A DNA stretch of 64,000 nucleotides from Rossellomorea vietnamensis (GCF_025398035.1 NZ_CP104558.1:248001-312000); one strand, 5' to 3'. Shown: positions 17,068-26,280, numbered from the stretch's first letter. The notes: generated from the sequence alone by a model not told the origin. A program made the numbers and translations.

Positions 17068-18540
17068 GTGGTGGAAGCTTTGGAACAAGATAAGACAGAA
17101 CAGGCACAACAGGAAACCCAGTCAAGTTATATAAAAATGAAAAAATTCAAATTCGTCATGCTCTTATTTTTCCTTGTATTCCTAACGGCAGGAATTACAA
17201 CATTTGCATTGGCGTTTGGAGATGAAAAAGCAGTCAACGTAGGGGTTACAGAACGATCGGAATTTCAGAAGCTGTATGAAGCCTATGATAAGTTAAATCA
17301 GAACTATTACAAGGACCTGGATCAGGACAAACTTGTGAACGGTGCGATCAATGGGATGATCGATAGCGTCGGGGATCCCTATTCCGATTATATGAATGAG
17401 GAAGAGGCGAAGAAGTTCCAGGAAAGCATTTCTTCTTCGTTTGAAGGGATAGGAGCAGAAATACAGGAGAAAGATGGCTACATCTCCATCGTCTCTCCAA
17501 TTAAAGGTTCCCCTGCAGAAAAAGCCGGCCTGCAGCCTAACGACATCATCACAAAGGTAGATGACAAAAGCATTCAGGGGATGTCTGTAACAGATGCCGT
17601 TCTTCTCATTCGTGGAGAAAAAGGCACAAAGGTAACGCTGACCATTCAACGGCCAGGTCAGGATAAACCGATGGAGGTCACCATCACCAGAGATGAGATA
17701 CCGATCGAAACGGTTTATGCTGAAATGAAAGATAATGGTGTAGCAGAAATCCAAATCACAAGCTTTTCAGAAAATACGTATAAAGAATTGACAGAAGCGT
17801 TAAATGAAATGAACCATAAAGGCATGAAGAAACTCGTTCTGGATCTTAGACAAAATCCGGGTGGATTACTTGATCAAGCTGTCAAGATCTCGAATCTGTT
17901 TGTACCTGAAGGTGAAGTCTTATTCCAGGTGAAAGACAGTAATGGAAAAGTGGAAAAGTATGTTTCAGAATCAGGTCAGAAAGTAGAAGTCCCTACAGCC
18001 GTCCTGGTCGATGAAGGAAGTGCAAGTGCTGCAGAAATTCTATCAGCAGCCGTAAGCGAATCCAATGATATACCTTTGGTTGGGACGAAGACATTCGGTA
18101 AGGGGACCGTCCAGACGGCCGAAACCTTCAAAGATGGCTCAAATATGAAGTTCACGACGGCTAAATGGCTGACGCCTAAAGGAAACTGGATTCATGAAAA
18201 AGGAATCAAGCCAGATGTCGAAGTGAAGATGCCTGATTATGCCCAGCTTCCTTATATCAACCCGGACAAGGAACTAAAGGAAGAAGATTTATCAGATTCC
18301 GTGAAAACAGCAGAGCAAATGCTCGAAGCTCTGGATTTAGACCCAGGGAAAGTAGACGGCTATTATGATGCAGATACAACGGCAGCCGTTAAGGAATTCC
18401 AAGGGGAAAACGACCTCGAAGTGACAGGTACACTGAACGGGGAAACCATCTTGAAGCTTATGACCGACCTAAGAGAAAAGCTGAAAGAAAACGATCCCCA
18501 ACTGAAAAAGGCGATTGAAGTGTTAAATAAAGATCAATAA
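17068..18540 (+). CDS. ctpA: Carboxy-terminal processing protease CtpA (S41)
   Basis: This 490-residue membrane-anchored serine protease has a membrane segment at 28-50, a PDZ domain (about 125-205), and an S41 catalytic domain with Ser318 (DEGSAS) and Lys345 (TFGKGT). A C-terminal peptidoglycan-binding domain (about 405-480) tethers it to the wall. In B. subtilis related CtpA/CtpB act in the envelope, CtpB in sporulation signalling. The GTG at 17068 is used, but a TTG at 17080, five bases after GTGGTGG, is a competing start that would shorten it by four residues. Confidence 0.93.
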   Translation: MVEALEQDKTEQAQQETQSSYIKMKKFKFVMLLFFLVFLTAGITTFALAFGDEKAVNVGVTERSEFQKLYEAYDKLNQNYYKDLDQDKLVNGAINGMIDSVGDPYSDYMNEEEAKKFQESISSSFEGIGAEIQEKDGYISIVSPIKGSPAEKAGLQPNDIITKVDDKSIQGMSVTDAVLLIRGEKGTKVTLTIQRPGQDKPMEVTITRDEIPIETVYAEMKDNGVAEIQITSFSENTYKELTEALNEMNHKGMKKLVLDLRQNPGGLLDQAVKISNLFVPEGEVLFQVKDSNGKVEKYVSESGQKVEVPTAVLVDEGSASAAEILSAAVSESNDIPLVGTKTFGKGTVQTAETFKDGSNMKFTTAKWLTPKGNWIHEKGIKPDVEVKMPDYAQLPYINPDKELKEEDLSDSVKTAEQMLEALDLDPGKVDGYYDADTTAAVKEFQGENDLEVTGTLNGETILKLMTDLREKLKENDPQLKKAIEVLNKDQ

Positions 18541-18544
18541 ATCC

Positions 18545-18581
18545 TAGATCCCAGGTGATTTGACCTGGGATCTTTTTTTTG
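18545..18581 (+). terminator. Terminator after ctpA
   Basis: AGATCCCAGGT pairs with ACCTGGGATCT around a short loop, followed by a run of T. Confidence 0.93.
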
Positions 18582-18676
18582 TCCGGAAGCAGGGTCCGAT
18601 TGCCGAATTGGTTTCTTAATCCTTGTATAGAATGTTCATTCCATACCAACAATGAAAGTATATATGAGGTGATTCA

Positions 18677-19615
18677 ATGAAAAAGATAGCGTTAGTCCTT
18701 TCCATCCTGTTTTCTCTCTTTGTAGCAGTGAGCTGTTCACCGATTTGGAAGAATGAAGGATTGCCTGCTGTAGAAGAGGAGACTACCCCGAAAAAAGTAT
18801 TAAATACTTCCGATGAATCGGTATTTCCTTTTACCCTTGATGAAAATAAGCAAACGGTCAACTTCCTTCTAATAGGTTCGGATCAGCGTAAAAATGAACC
18901 TGCACGGGCTGACGTATTAATGGTGGCTCAATACAGGCCAGAGTCATCGACCCTAAAGATCATTTCAATCATGAGGGATACATTCGTCGAGATTCCCGGA
19001 TATGAAAAGAGCAAGATTAATCATGCATATTCCTGGGGAGGGGAAGAATTGCTGGCTGATACGATACAAAAAAACTTCCATCTGGACATTCACCATACCG
19101 TTAAGATTGATTTCAACAAGTTCATCAGTATGATGGACCTTGTGTTTCCTGAAGGGGTACCGGTTACGGTGACAGAGCCAATGATCGCTCACTGGAATTG
19201 GTCGAGAGAACCGGGGGAAAACGTACTGAAAGGAGAAGAAATCCTGCAGTATGTAAGGTTCAGGGGGGATAGTCAGAACGACTTTGGGAGAGTGGAAAGA
19301 CAGCAGGAAATCATGTCATTGGCAGAAAAGAGCCTGATGGAAAAAATGGAGACGGGTGAAGGAATGAGGACGCTTGTATCACTCATCAGAGAGGGATTGA
19401 AAAACGTGGAAACCTCCACTCCTATAAGTGAAGTAATGAAATACGGGATGTCTGTCATGCTGCATCCAATCGACAAAGTGGATACGCTCAGGATACCGGT
19501 TGAAGGAAGCTTCACTGATCTTAAGGCTGCCCATGCAGGACTGGTCCTTGATATGGATGAACAAAAGAATCGGGAAGCCATCATGGATTTTCTTGGTTCA
19601 AGTCACCATGAATGA
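18677..19615 (+). CDS. LCP (LytR-CpsA-Psr) family protein, possible lipoprotein form
   Basis: A 312-residue LCP-domain protein, of the family that transfers lipid-linked glycopolymers to peptidoglycan. Motifs are LLIGSDQR (about 64-71), ARADVLMV (about 75-82), SIMRDTFVEIPGY (about 95-107) and VRFRGDSQNDFGRVERQQ (about 194-211), the Arg/Asp residues that bind the pyrophosphate. The N-terminus is a signal peptide ending VAVSC, so it may be lipidated, whereas most LCP proteins have an uncleaved anchor. Its last 13 bases overlap the convergent AlbA_2 gene. Confidence 0.87.
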   Translation: MKKIALVLSILFSLFVAVSCSPIWKNEGLPAVEEETTPKKVLNTSDESVFPFTLDENKQTVNFLLIGSDQRKNEPARADVLMVAQYRPESSTLKIISIMRDTFVEIPGYEKSKINHAYSWGGEELLADTIQKNFHLDIHHTVKIDFNKFISMMDLVFPEGVPVTVTEPMIAHWNWSREPGENVLKGEEILQYVRFRGDSQNDFGRVERQQEIMSLAEKSLMEKMETGEGMRTLVSLIREGLKNVETSTPISEVMKYGMSVMLHPIDKVDTLRIPVEGSFTDLKAAHAGLVLDMDEQKNREAIMDFLGSSHHE

Positions 19616-20328
19616 AATTCAGAAGAATCAAGGTCCAGGAACGATTCAATCTTTTTCATTTTCCTTATGATCAATTCGTGCAGATAGTCTTTATATTTCT
19701 GATCTTCTGCCAGATCATGTTCCGTATGAAGGATTTTTAAGTGCTCAAGGTGCTCCTTCAATGTTTTTTCATCGCTGTCTGACCCTCCTGACTGCACTTT
19801 CCGGAGGATGACATCCACTAATTTGTCGTGAGTGGCTTCAATCGTCTTGGTTCCTTGTCTGGCATAAATTGCTCCATATCGCAATTCCCCCCTTGTGACA
19901 ATGGAAGTGTAAGGAACGTACCTTGGATCATAATCGATGATGAGGACTTGGAATCGTTTCAGGCTCATCAATGGATGGGTGCTTTCAGGGAAAATGAAAT
20001 CTTCGGTGCGATAACGCACATATTTAGGCAGCAGATGTTGAAGTTTATTATCAACATCTGCTTTATCGAGAAATTCTTCATCGGTCAATCCTTTTAAATC
20101 GACTGATCCGTCATCAAATTGCATCACACCGACGATGATGCATCCACCTCCTGTATTGGAAATGGCAAGGATATGTTTTGCCATCTTGGTGAATTCGATC
20201 CAATCGGACTTGAAATCCACATAATCTGTTTCGCCTGTATTATGAAGTAACAGATCCTTCAATGTTTCATGAGAAGGATTCTTCAGGAAATCTCTAAGTT
20301 TAAGCGGAACAATCTTCTCATAATACAT
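19603..20328 (-). CDS. AlbA_2/Schlafen-like domain protein
   Basis: A 241-residue protein whose first 170 residues form an AlbA_2 (divergent AAA-4) nucleic-acid-binding domain, with ETDYVDFKSDW (about 34-44), AISNTGGGCIIVGV (about 58-71) and the late GELRYGAIYARQGTKT (about 148-163). The C-terminus is helical and charged. ATG 20328 has AAAGGTGG upstream; the GTG at 20340 is part of that site. It is convergent with and overlaps the LCP gene by 13 bases. The biological role is unknown. Confidence 0.8.
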   Translation of the reverse strand: MYYEKIVPLKLRDFLKNPSHETLKDLLLHNTGETDYVDFKSDWIEFTKMAKHILAISNTGGGCIIVGVMQFDDGSVDLKGLTDEEFLDKADVDNKLQHLLPKYVRYRTEDFIFPESTHPLMSLKRFQVLIIDYDPRYVPYTSIVTRGELRYGAIYARQGTKTIEATHDKLVDVILRKVQSGGSDSDEKTLKEHLEHLKILHTEHDLAEDQKYKDYLHELIIRKMKKIESFLDLDSSEFHSW

Positions 20329-20470
20329 GAATATTCCCACCTTTTACTGATTCTTCAGGTATCAATACGACGGTATACAGCCATATTTCATTCTATGCTA
20401 AAAAAAAGTGGATAACGCTCCTTAAACGAATAATTCTTCCCTGCCCATTGTCATCCATCGGTGATGTCCG

Positions 20471-20499
20471 TTGTGTTCCTATTCACTTTCTAATAAAAT
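20471..20499 (+). promoter_or_regulatory. SigA-type promoter of the CobW gene
   Basis: TTGTGT and TAAAAT are separated by 17 bases, 32 bases upstream of the start codon. No Zur-like palindrome is visible in the region. Confidence 0.6.
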
Positions 20500-20530
20500 G
20501 TGTATAGGGATCAAAGGAAAGGAAGATTAC

Positions 20531-21451
20531 ATGAAAAAAGATGTCTATATATTATCCGGATTTCTTGGCAGTGGAAAAACGACTTTACTTAAACAATTGC
20601 TGAAATCCTTAAAGGATCATGATAAAAAACCCGCAGTGTTGATGAATGAATTAGGAAGTGTATCCATCGATAGTGATGCGGTTGATGATGACACAGCACT
20701 GCGTGAACTTCTTGATGGCTGTATTTGCTGTACCATTTCAGAGAAATTGGAGTCCCAGCTCCAGGAACTTCTACTGAACGAAGACTTCGATGTACTGGTC
20801 ATTGAAACAACGGGTGCTGCACATCCAGTTGAGGTGGTCGATTCCATTCTGTCCCCTCTGTTTGCCGATCAATTTGAATTCAGGGGTATCCTCACGGTGG
20901 TGGATGGACTTCAATGGCGGAACAGGGGGGACTTCAGTCCGGCTGTCTTACATTTGATGAGAGAGCAAATCCGTCATGCCCAGTTCATCATTGCGAATAA
21001 AATGGATTTGCTGACTGAAATGGAGCAGGGGACATTCTCTTACGAACTACAACAAATGAATCAGAATGCCAAGGTGTATTTAACGAATTACTCTCAAGTA
21101 TCCATGAAAGATATTCTTTCTTTAAAAGCACAACAAGAAACACTTACGCATGATCGAGCTTCCATTGGGGAACATCTGACTCTCCAGGCGGTTGTTTATA
21201 CGTTCAGCGGGAAAGTGAATGGAGAAGCTTTTGAGGAATGGGTGAAAAGCCAGCCAGGTTCCATATACAGGATGAAGGGATACGTCCCTTTGCAAGGAAG
21301 GAACTATCCAACGTTATTTCAATACTCATACGGGATGCCCCTATTTATGCCCGGAGATATGAAATACCCTACCAACTTCGTCATAATCGGAGAAAATTTA
21401 CATAAAGAAGAAATAGTACACTCTTTACAGAAGATTGACCTGACGGATTAA
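20531..21451 (+). CDS. CobW/COG0523 family GTPase (metal chaperone type)
   Basis: This 306-residue G3E GTPase has the Walker A motif GFLGSGKTT (10-18), the signature metal site CICC (C64, C66, C67), ETTG and the guanine-specificity motif NKMD. The C-terminal CobW_C domain spans about 205-305. COG0523 proteins deliver metal, often zinc, to client enzymes. It is smaller than B. subtilis YciC/ZagA and closer to YjiA in size. It starts at ATG 20531 with AAAGGAAGA; longer frames upstream overlap the promoter. Confidence 0.9.
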   Translation: MKKDVYILSGFLGSGKTTLLKQLLKSLKDHDKKPAVLMNELGSVSIDSDAVDDDTALRELLDGCICCTISEKLESQLQELLLNEDFDVLVIETTGAAHPVEVVDSILSPLFADQFEFRGILTVVDGLQWRNRGDFSPAVLHLMREQIRHAQFIIANKMDLLTEMEQGTFSYELQQMNQNAKVYLTNYSQVSMKDILSLKAQQETLTHDRASIGEHLTLQAVVYTFSGKVNGEAFEEWVKSQPGSIYRMKGYVPLQGRNYPTLFQYSYGMPLFMPGDMKYPTNFVIIGENLHKEEIVHSLQKIDLTD

Positions 21452-21534
21452 TCCGGAGGGGGTGGGGGAGTCCTTAATCCGTTTTTCTATAAAAGGGGAT
21501 TCAATATAATAATGGTCATAACAAATTTAAACCA

Positions 21535-21590
21535 TTGACAAGATCAAAAAAAATGTATATTATTTAATAGTTAACTTAGTGAAGTATTTA
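21535..21590 (+). promoter_or_regulatory. Strong promoter and putative operator of the MarR gene
   Basis: TTGACA (21535-21540) and TATTAT (21558-21563) are 17 bases apart. Just downstream, the imperfect inverted repeat ACTT-AGTG-AAGT lies at the expected transcript start and could be the binding site of the encoded MarR protein. The promoter is clear; the operator is a guess. Confidence 0.7.
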
Positions 21591-21616
21591 TTGAGTGTAA
21601 GAAAGGTCGATTTTTA

Positions 21617-22045
21617 GTGGGAAAAGAATTGTTCGAGCTAGAAGGACTGTTCAGGTCCGTGTTTAGAATGATGAAATCAGATATTCGAACCATTTTTGGA
21701 GAATTCATTTCAAATGGGGAATTCCGGGTGCTCCAACTCATCAGGGAAAATGGTGCGCTGAAATCCTCGGAAATTTCAAAGCGAATGGAAGTCTCCGCAA
21801 GTCACATTACGTCCATTACAGATACACTAGTTGAAAAAGGCTATATTACCAGACAGCGATCCAATGAAGATCGTAGAGTCGTAGAGTTGGCCGTTACTCC
21901 TGAAGGAGTGGAAGTGCTGGCACAATGTGAAGAGAAGAAGTCGCACTATTTTCAGCAGTTATTCCAAACCTTTGAAAAAGAGGAGATCGAGCACCTGATC
22001 GAACTGTTCGAGAAATTGATGAGTTCATCCGTTCGTAAGTCATAA
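21617..22045 (+). CDS. MarR family transcriptional regulator
   Basis: A 142-residue winged-helix repressor with the MarR fold: dimerisation helices at both ends, recognition helix around SASHITSITDTLVEKGYI (about 62-79) and the wing RQRSNEDRRVVELAVT. The GTG start at 21617 follows AAGGTC. It precedes, in the same direction, a 14-TM MFS exporter with its own promoter, a common arrangement in which the regulator represses the pump. The inducer cannot be inferred. Confidence 0.92.
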   Translation: MGKELFELEGLFRSVFRMMKSDIRTIFGEFISNGEFRVLQLIRENGALKSSEISKRMEVSASHITSITDTLVEKGYITRQRSNEDRRVVELAVTPEGVEVLAQCEEKKSHYFQQLFQTFEKEEIEHLIELFEKLMSSSVRKS

Positions 22046-22130
22046 CGTGTTTCAAGATACTATCCTGTAAATGTCACTGTTCTGCTTCAGAATCAGAGGT
22101 GTTCAGCCATATAATTGACAGGAATGAAAA

Positions 22131-22160
22131 AAGGGTTGACCTGTAGATTGGTCATCCCTT
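22131..22160 (+). terminator. Weak terminator hairpin after marR
   Basis: AAGGGTTGACC and GGTCATCCCTT pair except for one mismatch; only a weak T-rich tail follows. It may only attenuate read-through into the MFS gene. Confidence 0.5.
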
Positions 22161-22173
22161 CTATTATGCTCAT

Positions 22174-22203
22174 TTACTTAAGTTGGTTAATTATTCATAC
22201 TAT
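22174..22203 (+). promoter_or_regulatory. Candidate promoter of the MFS pump with ACTTAAGT palindrome
   Basis: TTACTT and TACTAT are 18 bases apart. The -35 element overlaps the palindrome ACTTAAGT, which resembles the ACTT/AAGT arms near the marR transcript start, so both may be bound by the same repressor. The spacing of the arms differs, so this is tentative. Confidence 0.45.
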
Positions 22204-22226
22204 AAATATTGAGGGAGACAGAGAAT

Positions 22227-23846
22227 ATGGAGCACTTAGAACATCGTAAAAAAGTACTGATCATGATTGCAATCATGTCAGCCATGTTATTCGCCGCATT
22301 GAATCAGACCATTGTGGGAACCGCATTGCCAAAGATCATTTCTGAAATCGGAGGTATGGACTATTATAGCTGGGTATTCACCATCTTCATGTTGACCAGC
22401 TCCGTAACCGCCATTTTGGTCGGTAAATTATCCGATATGTATGGAAGGAAGCCTTTTATCTTACTTGGAATAGGAGTCTTTATGATTGGTTCGTTCTTAA
22501 ACGGACTATCCGCTTCCATCATACAGTTAATCATTTTCCGGGGGATTCAAGGATTCGGTGCCGGTATGATCATGTCCACCGCCTTTACTGCTGTCGGGGA
22601 CTTATTCTCTCCACGAGAAAGAGGGAAGTGGCAGGGGCTGATGAGCAGTGTGTTTGGTTTAGCCAGTGTATTCGGTCCGACACTCGGAGGCTGGATCGTA
22701 GATAATGCCGATTGGCACTGGGTATTCTGGGTATTCCTTCCGGTAGGATTCATCGCATTTGGGATGATTTATAAAATGTTCCCTTCCCAAGAACCGAATA
22801 GAGGTTTGAAAGTGGATTACCTGGGATCCATCATGCTGACTTTAACGATCATTCCGTTATTACTGGCCTTTACGTGGGGTGGAAACGATTATGAATGGGT
22901 TTCCCTTCAAATCATTGGACTACTGACTACCTCGGTTGTAGCACTGATCCTATTCATCATAACGGAAAAACGAGCTAGTAACCCTGTACTTCCACTACAA
23001 TTGTTTAAAAATAAGATCTTCACCCTTTCCAATATCATTGGATTCATTCTCGGAGCCGGGATGTTCGGGGCCATTATGTATATGCCGTTCTTCATTCAGG
23101 GCGTAATGGGTACCTCCGCGACGAAATCCGGACTCGTGATGATGCCCATGACATTGAGTATGGTATTTGCCAGTACGATCGGGGGACAAATCATTACGAA
23201 GACAGGGAAATATAAGTTTCTCGCACTGATTGGTCTGTTCATCATGAGTGCGGGTATGATCCTATTATCCTTCATGGATACGGATACGACCAACGCCAGA
23301 GCCCTGCTGAATATCATTATAGTAGGAACAGGACTTGGACTGAGTTTCCCCGTCTTTACGCTGACGGTTCAAAACGCAGTGCAGCATAAGTTCCTTGGTG
23401 TCGCCACGGCCGCAACGCAATTGTTCAGACAAATCGGAGGGACGATAGGGGTAGCCATCATGGGAACCGTGATGAATTCTTCCATGACGTCAAAAATGAC
23501 AGAGAAAATGTCTTCAGTAAAAGACTCTCCATTACTGTCAGATCCTGAAACGGCTGGCGTTATGAAACAGCTTCAAGATCCACAGAACATCATGAACGGC
23601 GGAAAATTAAAAGAGCTTCAATCAACATTGCCACAAGAATTCCAAGGGATCTATGCATCCATTCTGGAAGGTGTAAGAGAATCATTGAGTTATGCGTTAA
23701 CGAATGTTTTCTTTATTGGAGCCATGATTCTTCTCGTAGGATTTGTTTTAACCTTCTTTATGAAAGAGATCCCTTTAAGGATGTCAAATAAAGATGTTAC
23801 AGAGGAAGAAAAGGAAACAGAGCTTAAAGAAGCTTCCAATCACTAA
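22227..23846 (+). CDS. MFS drug exporter, DHA2 family (14 TM)
   Basis: A 539-residue drug:proton antiporter of the 14-helix DHA2/EmrB group. The N-terminal ALNQTIVGTALPKI motif, the loop GKLSDMYGRKP between helices 2 and 3, and the antiporter motif around GLASVFGPTLGGWI are present. A hydrophilic segment (about 415-475) lies before the last helix. ATG 22227 follows GAGGGAGACAG. It is paired with the upstream MarR gene, so induced efflux of a toxic compound is likely. Confidence 0.93.
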   Translation: MEHLEHRKKVLIMIAIMSAMLFAALNQTIVGTALPKIISEIGGMDYYSWVFTIFMLTSSVTAILVGKLSDMYGRKPFILLGIGVFMIGSFLNGLSASIIQLIIFRGIQGFGAGMIMSTAFTAVGDLFSPRERGKWQGLMSSVFGLASVFGPTLGGWIVDNADWHWVFWVFLPVGFIAFGMIYKMFPSQEPNRGLKVDYLGSIMLTLTIIPLLLAFTWGGNDYEWVSLQIIGLLTTSVVALILFIITEKRASNPVLPLQLFKNKIFTLSNIIGFILGAGMFGAIMYMPFFIQGVMGTSATKSGLVMMPMTLSMVFASTIGGQIITKTGKYKFLALIGLFIMSAGMILLSFMDTDTTNARALLNIIIVGTGLGLSFPVFTLTVQNAVQHKFLGVATAATQLFRQIGGTIGVAIMGTVMNSSMTSKMTEKMSSVKDSPLLSDPETAGVMKQLQDPQNIMNGGKLKELQSTLPQEFQGIYASILEGVRESLSYALTNVFFIGAMILLVGFVLTFFMKEIPLRMSNKDVTEEEKETELKEASNH

Positions 23847-23860
23847 TAACCATTAAATAA

Positions 23861-23909
23861 AAGAGGGTGACCGTGTCTGCTGATTGTGGCAGGCATGGTT
23901 ACCCTCTTT
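23861..23909. terminator. Bidirectional terminator after MFS gene
   Basis: AAGAGGGTGACC pairs with GGTTACCCTCTT, with a second short stem inside. A and T tracts flank it, serving the MFS gene and the convergent zinc-ribbon gene. Confidence 0.82.
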
Positions 23910-23913
23910 CTGA

Positions 23914-24162
23914 TTAGGACATAGTACTTTCTCCAAATTTCTTAAAGGTCATTTCATCCTCCACCAGGCCACAAGCCGCACATTGAACTTTTAACTGGGG
24001 TCCGTTGTAAGCGAGGTGAAATGGCTCGAGTTGATTTTGCTCATAATTCTGAACGACTTCTCCTGAAGCAGGATCAAGTTTCACACTCTGAGGTACTTGT
24101 TGTATAATATTAAATCGTGTTCGATTCGTTTTACAGCTGGGACAGCGATAGGGTGTAGTCAT
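23914..24162 (-). CDS. Small zinc-ribbon protein, unknown function
   Basis: This 82-residue soluble protein carries two CxxC pairs, CPSC (9th residue region) and CAAC (about 62-65), forming a zinc ribbon around a central segment ([21 protein letters not shown]). The start at 24162 is chosen because AGGTGA precedes it; an in-frame GTG at 24171 overlaps that site. I do not recognise a named family. It may bind nucleic acid or simply be structural. Confidence 0.7.
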   Translation of the reverse strand: MTTPYRCPSCKTNRTRFNIIQQVPQSVKLDPASGEVVQNYEQNQLEPFHLAYNGPQLKVQCAACGLVEDEMTFKKFGESTMS

Positions 24163-24232
24163 TGATATCACCTTTCTTCGTTTTTTTTAGTATGGTTAAA
24201 GAATAAAGATTTTATGTAAAGGATGATTGAAT

Positions 24233-24517
24233 ATGTCAGTAGTATTCAACGATTTGCTGATATCATACAGACAAATATGGAAAAACCGCATGCTAACAAA
24301 CGATGCCGTTTCACCGGAACAAATATTAAAAGAAGCCATTAGACGTGAACTGGAAGATGCAAATAGTCACCCAAGGGTTCGTAAGTCCATTGAAATTAAA
24401 TATTATTTGGCCACTAAAAGAATTACTGAATCCGACTTGTCAAACGATGATAAAATTCGTTTAATCCAGCTACATATCGAAATGGGCGCACAATTAATGA
24501 AAGACAGGAATCTCTAA
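24233..24517 (+). CDS. Hypothetical helical protein (94 aa)
   Basis: A 94-residue mostly helical, charged protein with no signal or membrane segment. The start ATG 24233 follows AAAGGATG; the earlier TTG at 24227 is too close. I do not recognise a family. It is followed after about 100 bases by the rhodanese-like gene in the same direction. Confidence 0.65.
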   Translation: MSVVFNDLLISYRQIWKNRMLTNDAVSPEQILKEAIRRELEDANSHPRVRKSIEIKYYLATKRITESDLSNDDKIRLIQLHIEMGAQLMKDRNL

Positions 24518-24619
24518 TCAGGAATGATCATCATGAAAGTAAATATGAGCAGTTCGCTTTTCAACTATACCTACTCAGGTATATAATGAGGGGAGTTTAA
24601 TGAAAAGGGTGATATCAGT

Positions 24620-24979
24620 ATGCCTCTACTAACAATAGTATTAGTCAGTATACTCTCATATATGATCTATTATCGATATTTTCCCGTACGAACAAAACAA
24701 TGGAATTCCCTTGAAGTGACGACAGAACATGTAGTAGTGGATGTCAGGGATTATCAGGACTCGTCAAAAGGAGATTGCGAAGAGGTCATAGCCTTGCCTT
24801 GCGGATACATTCGAAGATATGCAAGTGATATTCCAGAAGGGCCTGTCATTGTGATGGGAAGCAATTTCGTCGAGTGTAATGTGGGCGTGAGACAATTAAA
24901 ACGCCTAGGGTTCGATGTGAAGGGATACCTGCTCATCGGTTCTGACAAAAAATGCAATGAATACCTTTCTTTGGGGTGA
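24620..24979 (+). CDS. Membrane-anchored rhodanese-fold protein, probably inactive
   Basis: The 119-residue protein has an N-terminal membrane helix (about 3-19) and a rhodanese-like domain starting at VVVDVRDYQD (about 38-47). Active rhodaneses carry a persulfide Cys in a CRxG loop; here the equivalent region reads SNFVECNVGVRQLKRLGF, so a Cys is near but the loop is not canonical, and sulfur transfer is uncertain. The start ATG 24620 has AAGGGTG upstream. Confidence 0.65.
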   Translation: MPLLTIVLVSILSYMIYYRYFPVRTKQWNSLEVTTEHVVVDVRDYQDSSKGDCEEVIALPCGYIRRYASDIPEGPVIVMGSNFVECNVGVRQLKRLGFDVKGYLLIGSDKKCNEYLSLG

Positions 24980-25299
24980 AATCCTTCCCGTTTTGAAATG
25001 TTCCTGTAATATCCGTTACATTGGGTGGGCTCTTAAAAACCTGTCAAGAATAAGATACCGGTAATAATTAGTTCCAGCATCCAATTCATTCAGCTGTTGG
25101 AAATGTAAGTAAATCATTTAAAAAATGCTTTTCTTCCTATTAGAATCAGTGGTTACTATCTTACTATAAGGAAATTGTCTTTCAAAATAGAACAATTGAT
25201 TACTAGTTACCAAGTTCTCCCGTAAATGTAACAAAAACAGGGTGGTATGATGAATGTGCAGCAAAGAAAAACACATTCACTAAGGAGGAATTCATTTTT
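24980..25299 (+). promoter_or_regulatory. Gene-free leader with extended -10 promoter of the CAP-protein gene
   Basis: No gene is visible in these 320 bases. An extended -10 element TGGTATGAT lies at 25243-25251, but the -35 region is poor. Around the predicted transcript start an inverted repeat TGAATGTG (25251-25258) / CACATTCA (25272-25279) precedes the AAGGAGG ribosome site, and could be an operator or a 5' hairpin. Confidence 0.5.
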
Positions 25300-26100
25300 A
25301 TGAATAAGAAAATGATGGTTTCAGCAGCAACAGCATTAACATTATTAGCAACTCCATTCGCAGCAGGTAAAGCTGACGCTGCAGCACCGTGCCCGGCACA
25401 AGATAAGGTCGCTCAAAAAGTGAACGCCTTTAAATATAATGGTAATCAAGAAGATCTAAACAAATATGTTCAAGATGTTCTATCAAAATACCAAATCAAC
25501 GGTCAAAATATAAATGTACAAGAATTATTGAATGGACAGGCTCCAAAAGCAGAGGCGGCGGCACCTGCTCCAGCTAAGGAAGCACCAAAAGCGGAAGCTC
25601 CTGCACCAGAAGAAGCACCAAAAGCAGAAGCTCCTGCACCTAAGTCCGAAGCACCTGCACCAGCTCCAGCTTCAAATGAGCAAAAACAACAATCAGAGCA
25701 AGCAAGTGAAAAATCTGGTCAATTAAGCCAGTTTGAACAAAAAGTAGTGGAATTGACTAACCAGGAACGTGCAAAACAAGGTCTTCCAGCTCTTAAAGTA
25801 GATGCAGAATTAAGCAAGGTAGCACGTGAGAAGTCTAAAGATATGCAAGCGAACAACTACTTCTCTCACACTAGCCCTACGTATGGTTCACCATTCGACA
25901 TGATGAAGCAGTTTGGTATCGAGTACAGCTCTGCAGGTGAAAACATCGCTATGGGTCAACAGACTCCTGAAGAAGTAGTACAGGCATGGATGAATAGTGA
26001 AGGTCACCGTAAAAACATCATGAGTTCAAACTACACTCACATCGGTGTGGGATATGTAGAGAACGGTAACTACTGGACTCAACAGTTCATCGGTAAGTAA
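25300..26100 (+). CDS. Secreted CAP (SCP/PR-1) domain protein, YkwD-like
   Basis: The 266-residue exported protein has a signal peptide with a probable cut after ADA (residue 27), an N-terminal region of about 55 residues, then a Pro/Ala/Glu/Lys-rich linker (about 85-145) built of short repeats such as KAEAPAPEEAP, and a CAP domain (about 148-264). The CAP domain shows LTNQERAKQGLPAL, SHTSPTYG, AGENIAMGQ and GHRKNIM, including the His and Glu residues of the CAP cavity. Similar proteins are found in Bacillus envelopes and spores. AAGGAGG precedes the start. The enzymatic role is unsettled for the family. Confidence 0.9.
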   Translation: MNKKMMVSAATALTLLATPFAAGKADAAAPCPAQDKVAQKVNAFKYNGNQEDLNKYVQDVLSKYQINGQNINVQELLNGQAPKAEAAAPAPAKEAPKAEAPAPEEAPKAEAPAPKSEAPAPAPASNEQKQQSEQASEKSGQLSQFEQKVVELTNQERAKQGLPALKVDAELSKVAREKSKDMQANNYFSHTSPTYGSPFDMMKQFGIEYSSAGENIAMGQQTPEEVVQAWMNSEGHRKNIMSSNYTHIGVGYVENGNYWTQQFIGK

Positions 26101-26113
26101 TCTTTTGATCAAA

Positions 26114-26146
26114 AGCAGTCTCTCTTTGGAGAGGCTGTTTTTTTTA
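26114..26146 (+). terminator. Terminator after CAP-protein gene
   Basis: CAGTCTCTC and GAGAGGCTG pair (one G-T) around a short loop and are followed by a long T run. Confidence 0.9.
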
Positions 26147-26280
26147 TTTTCCCTTCACTATTTGAATGCATACGCGGTTTTCTTTTTACCATGTTGAACA
26201 AATGATGGAAGAGCTTAGATTTGCATTTCCTGATAATCATTCTTACTATTGAAATATAACGAGTACGTGGAGTGAGCTTG

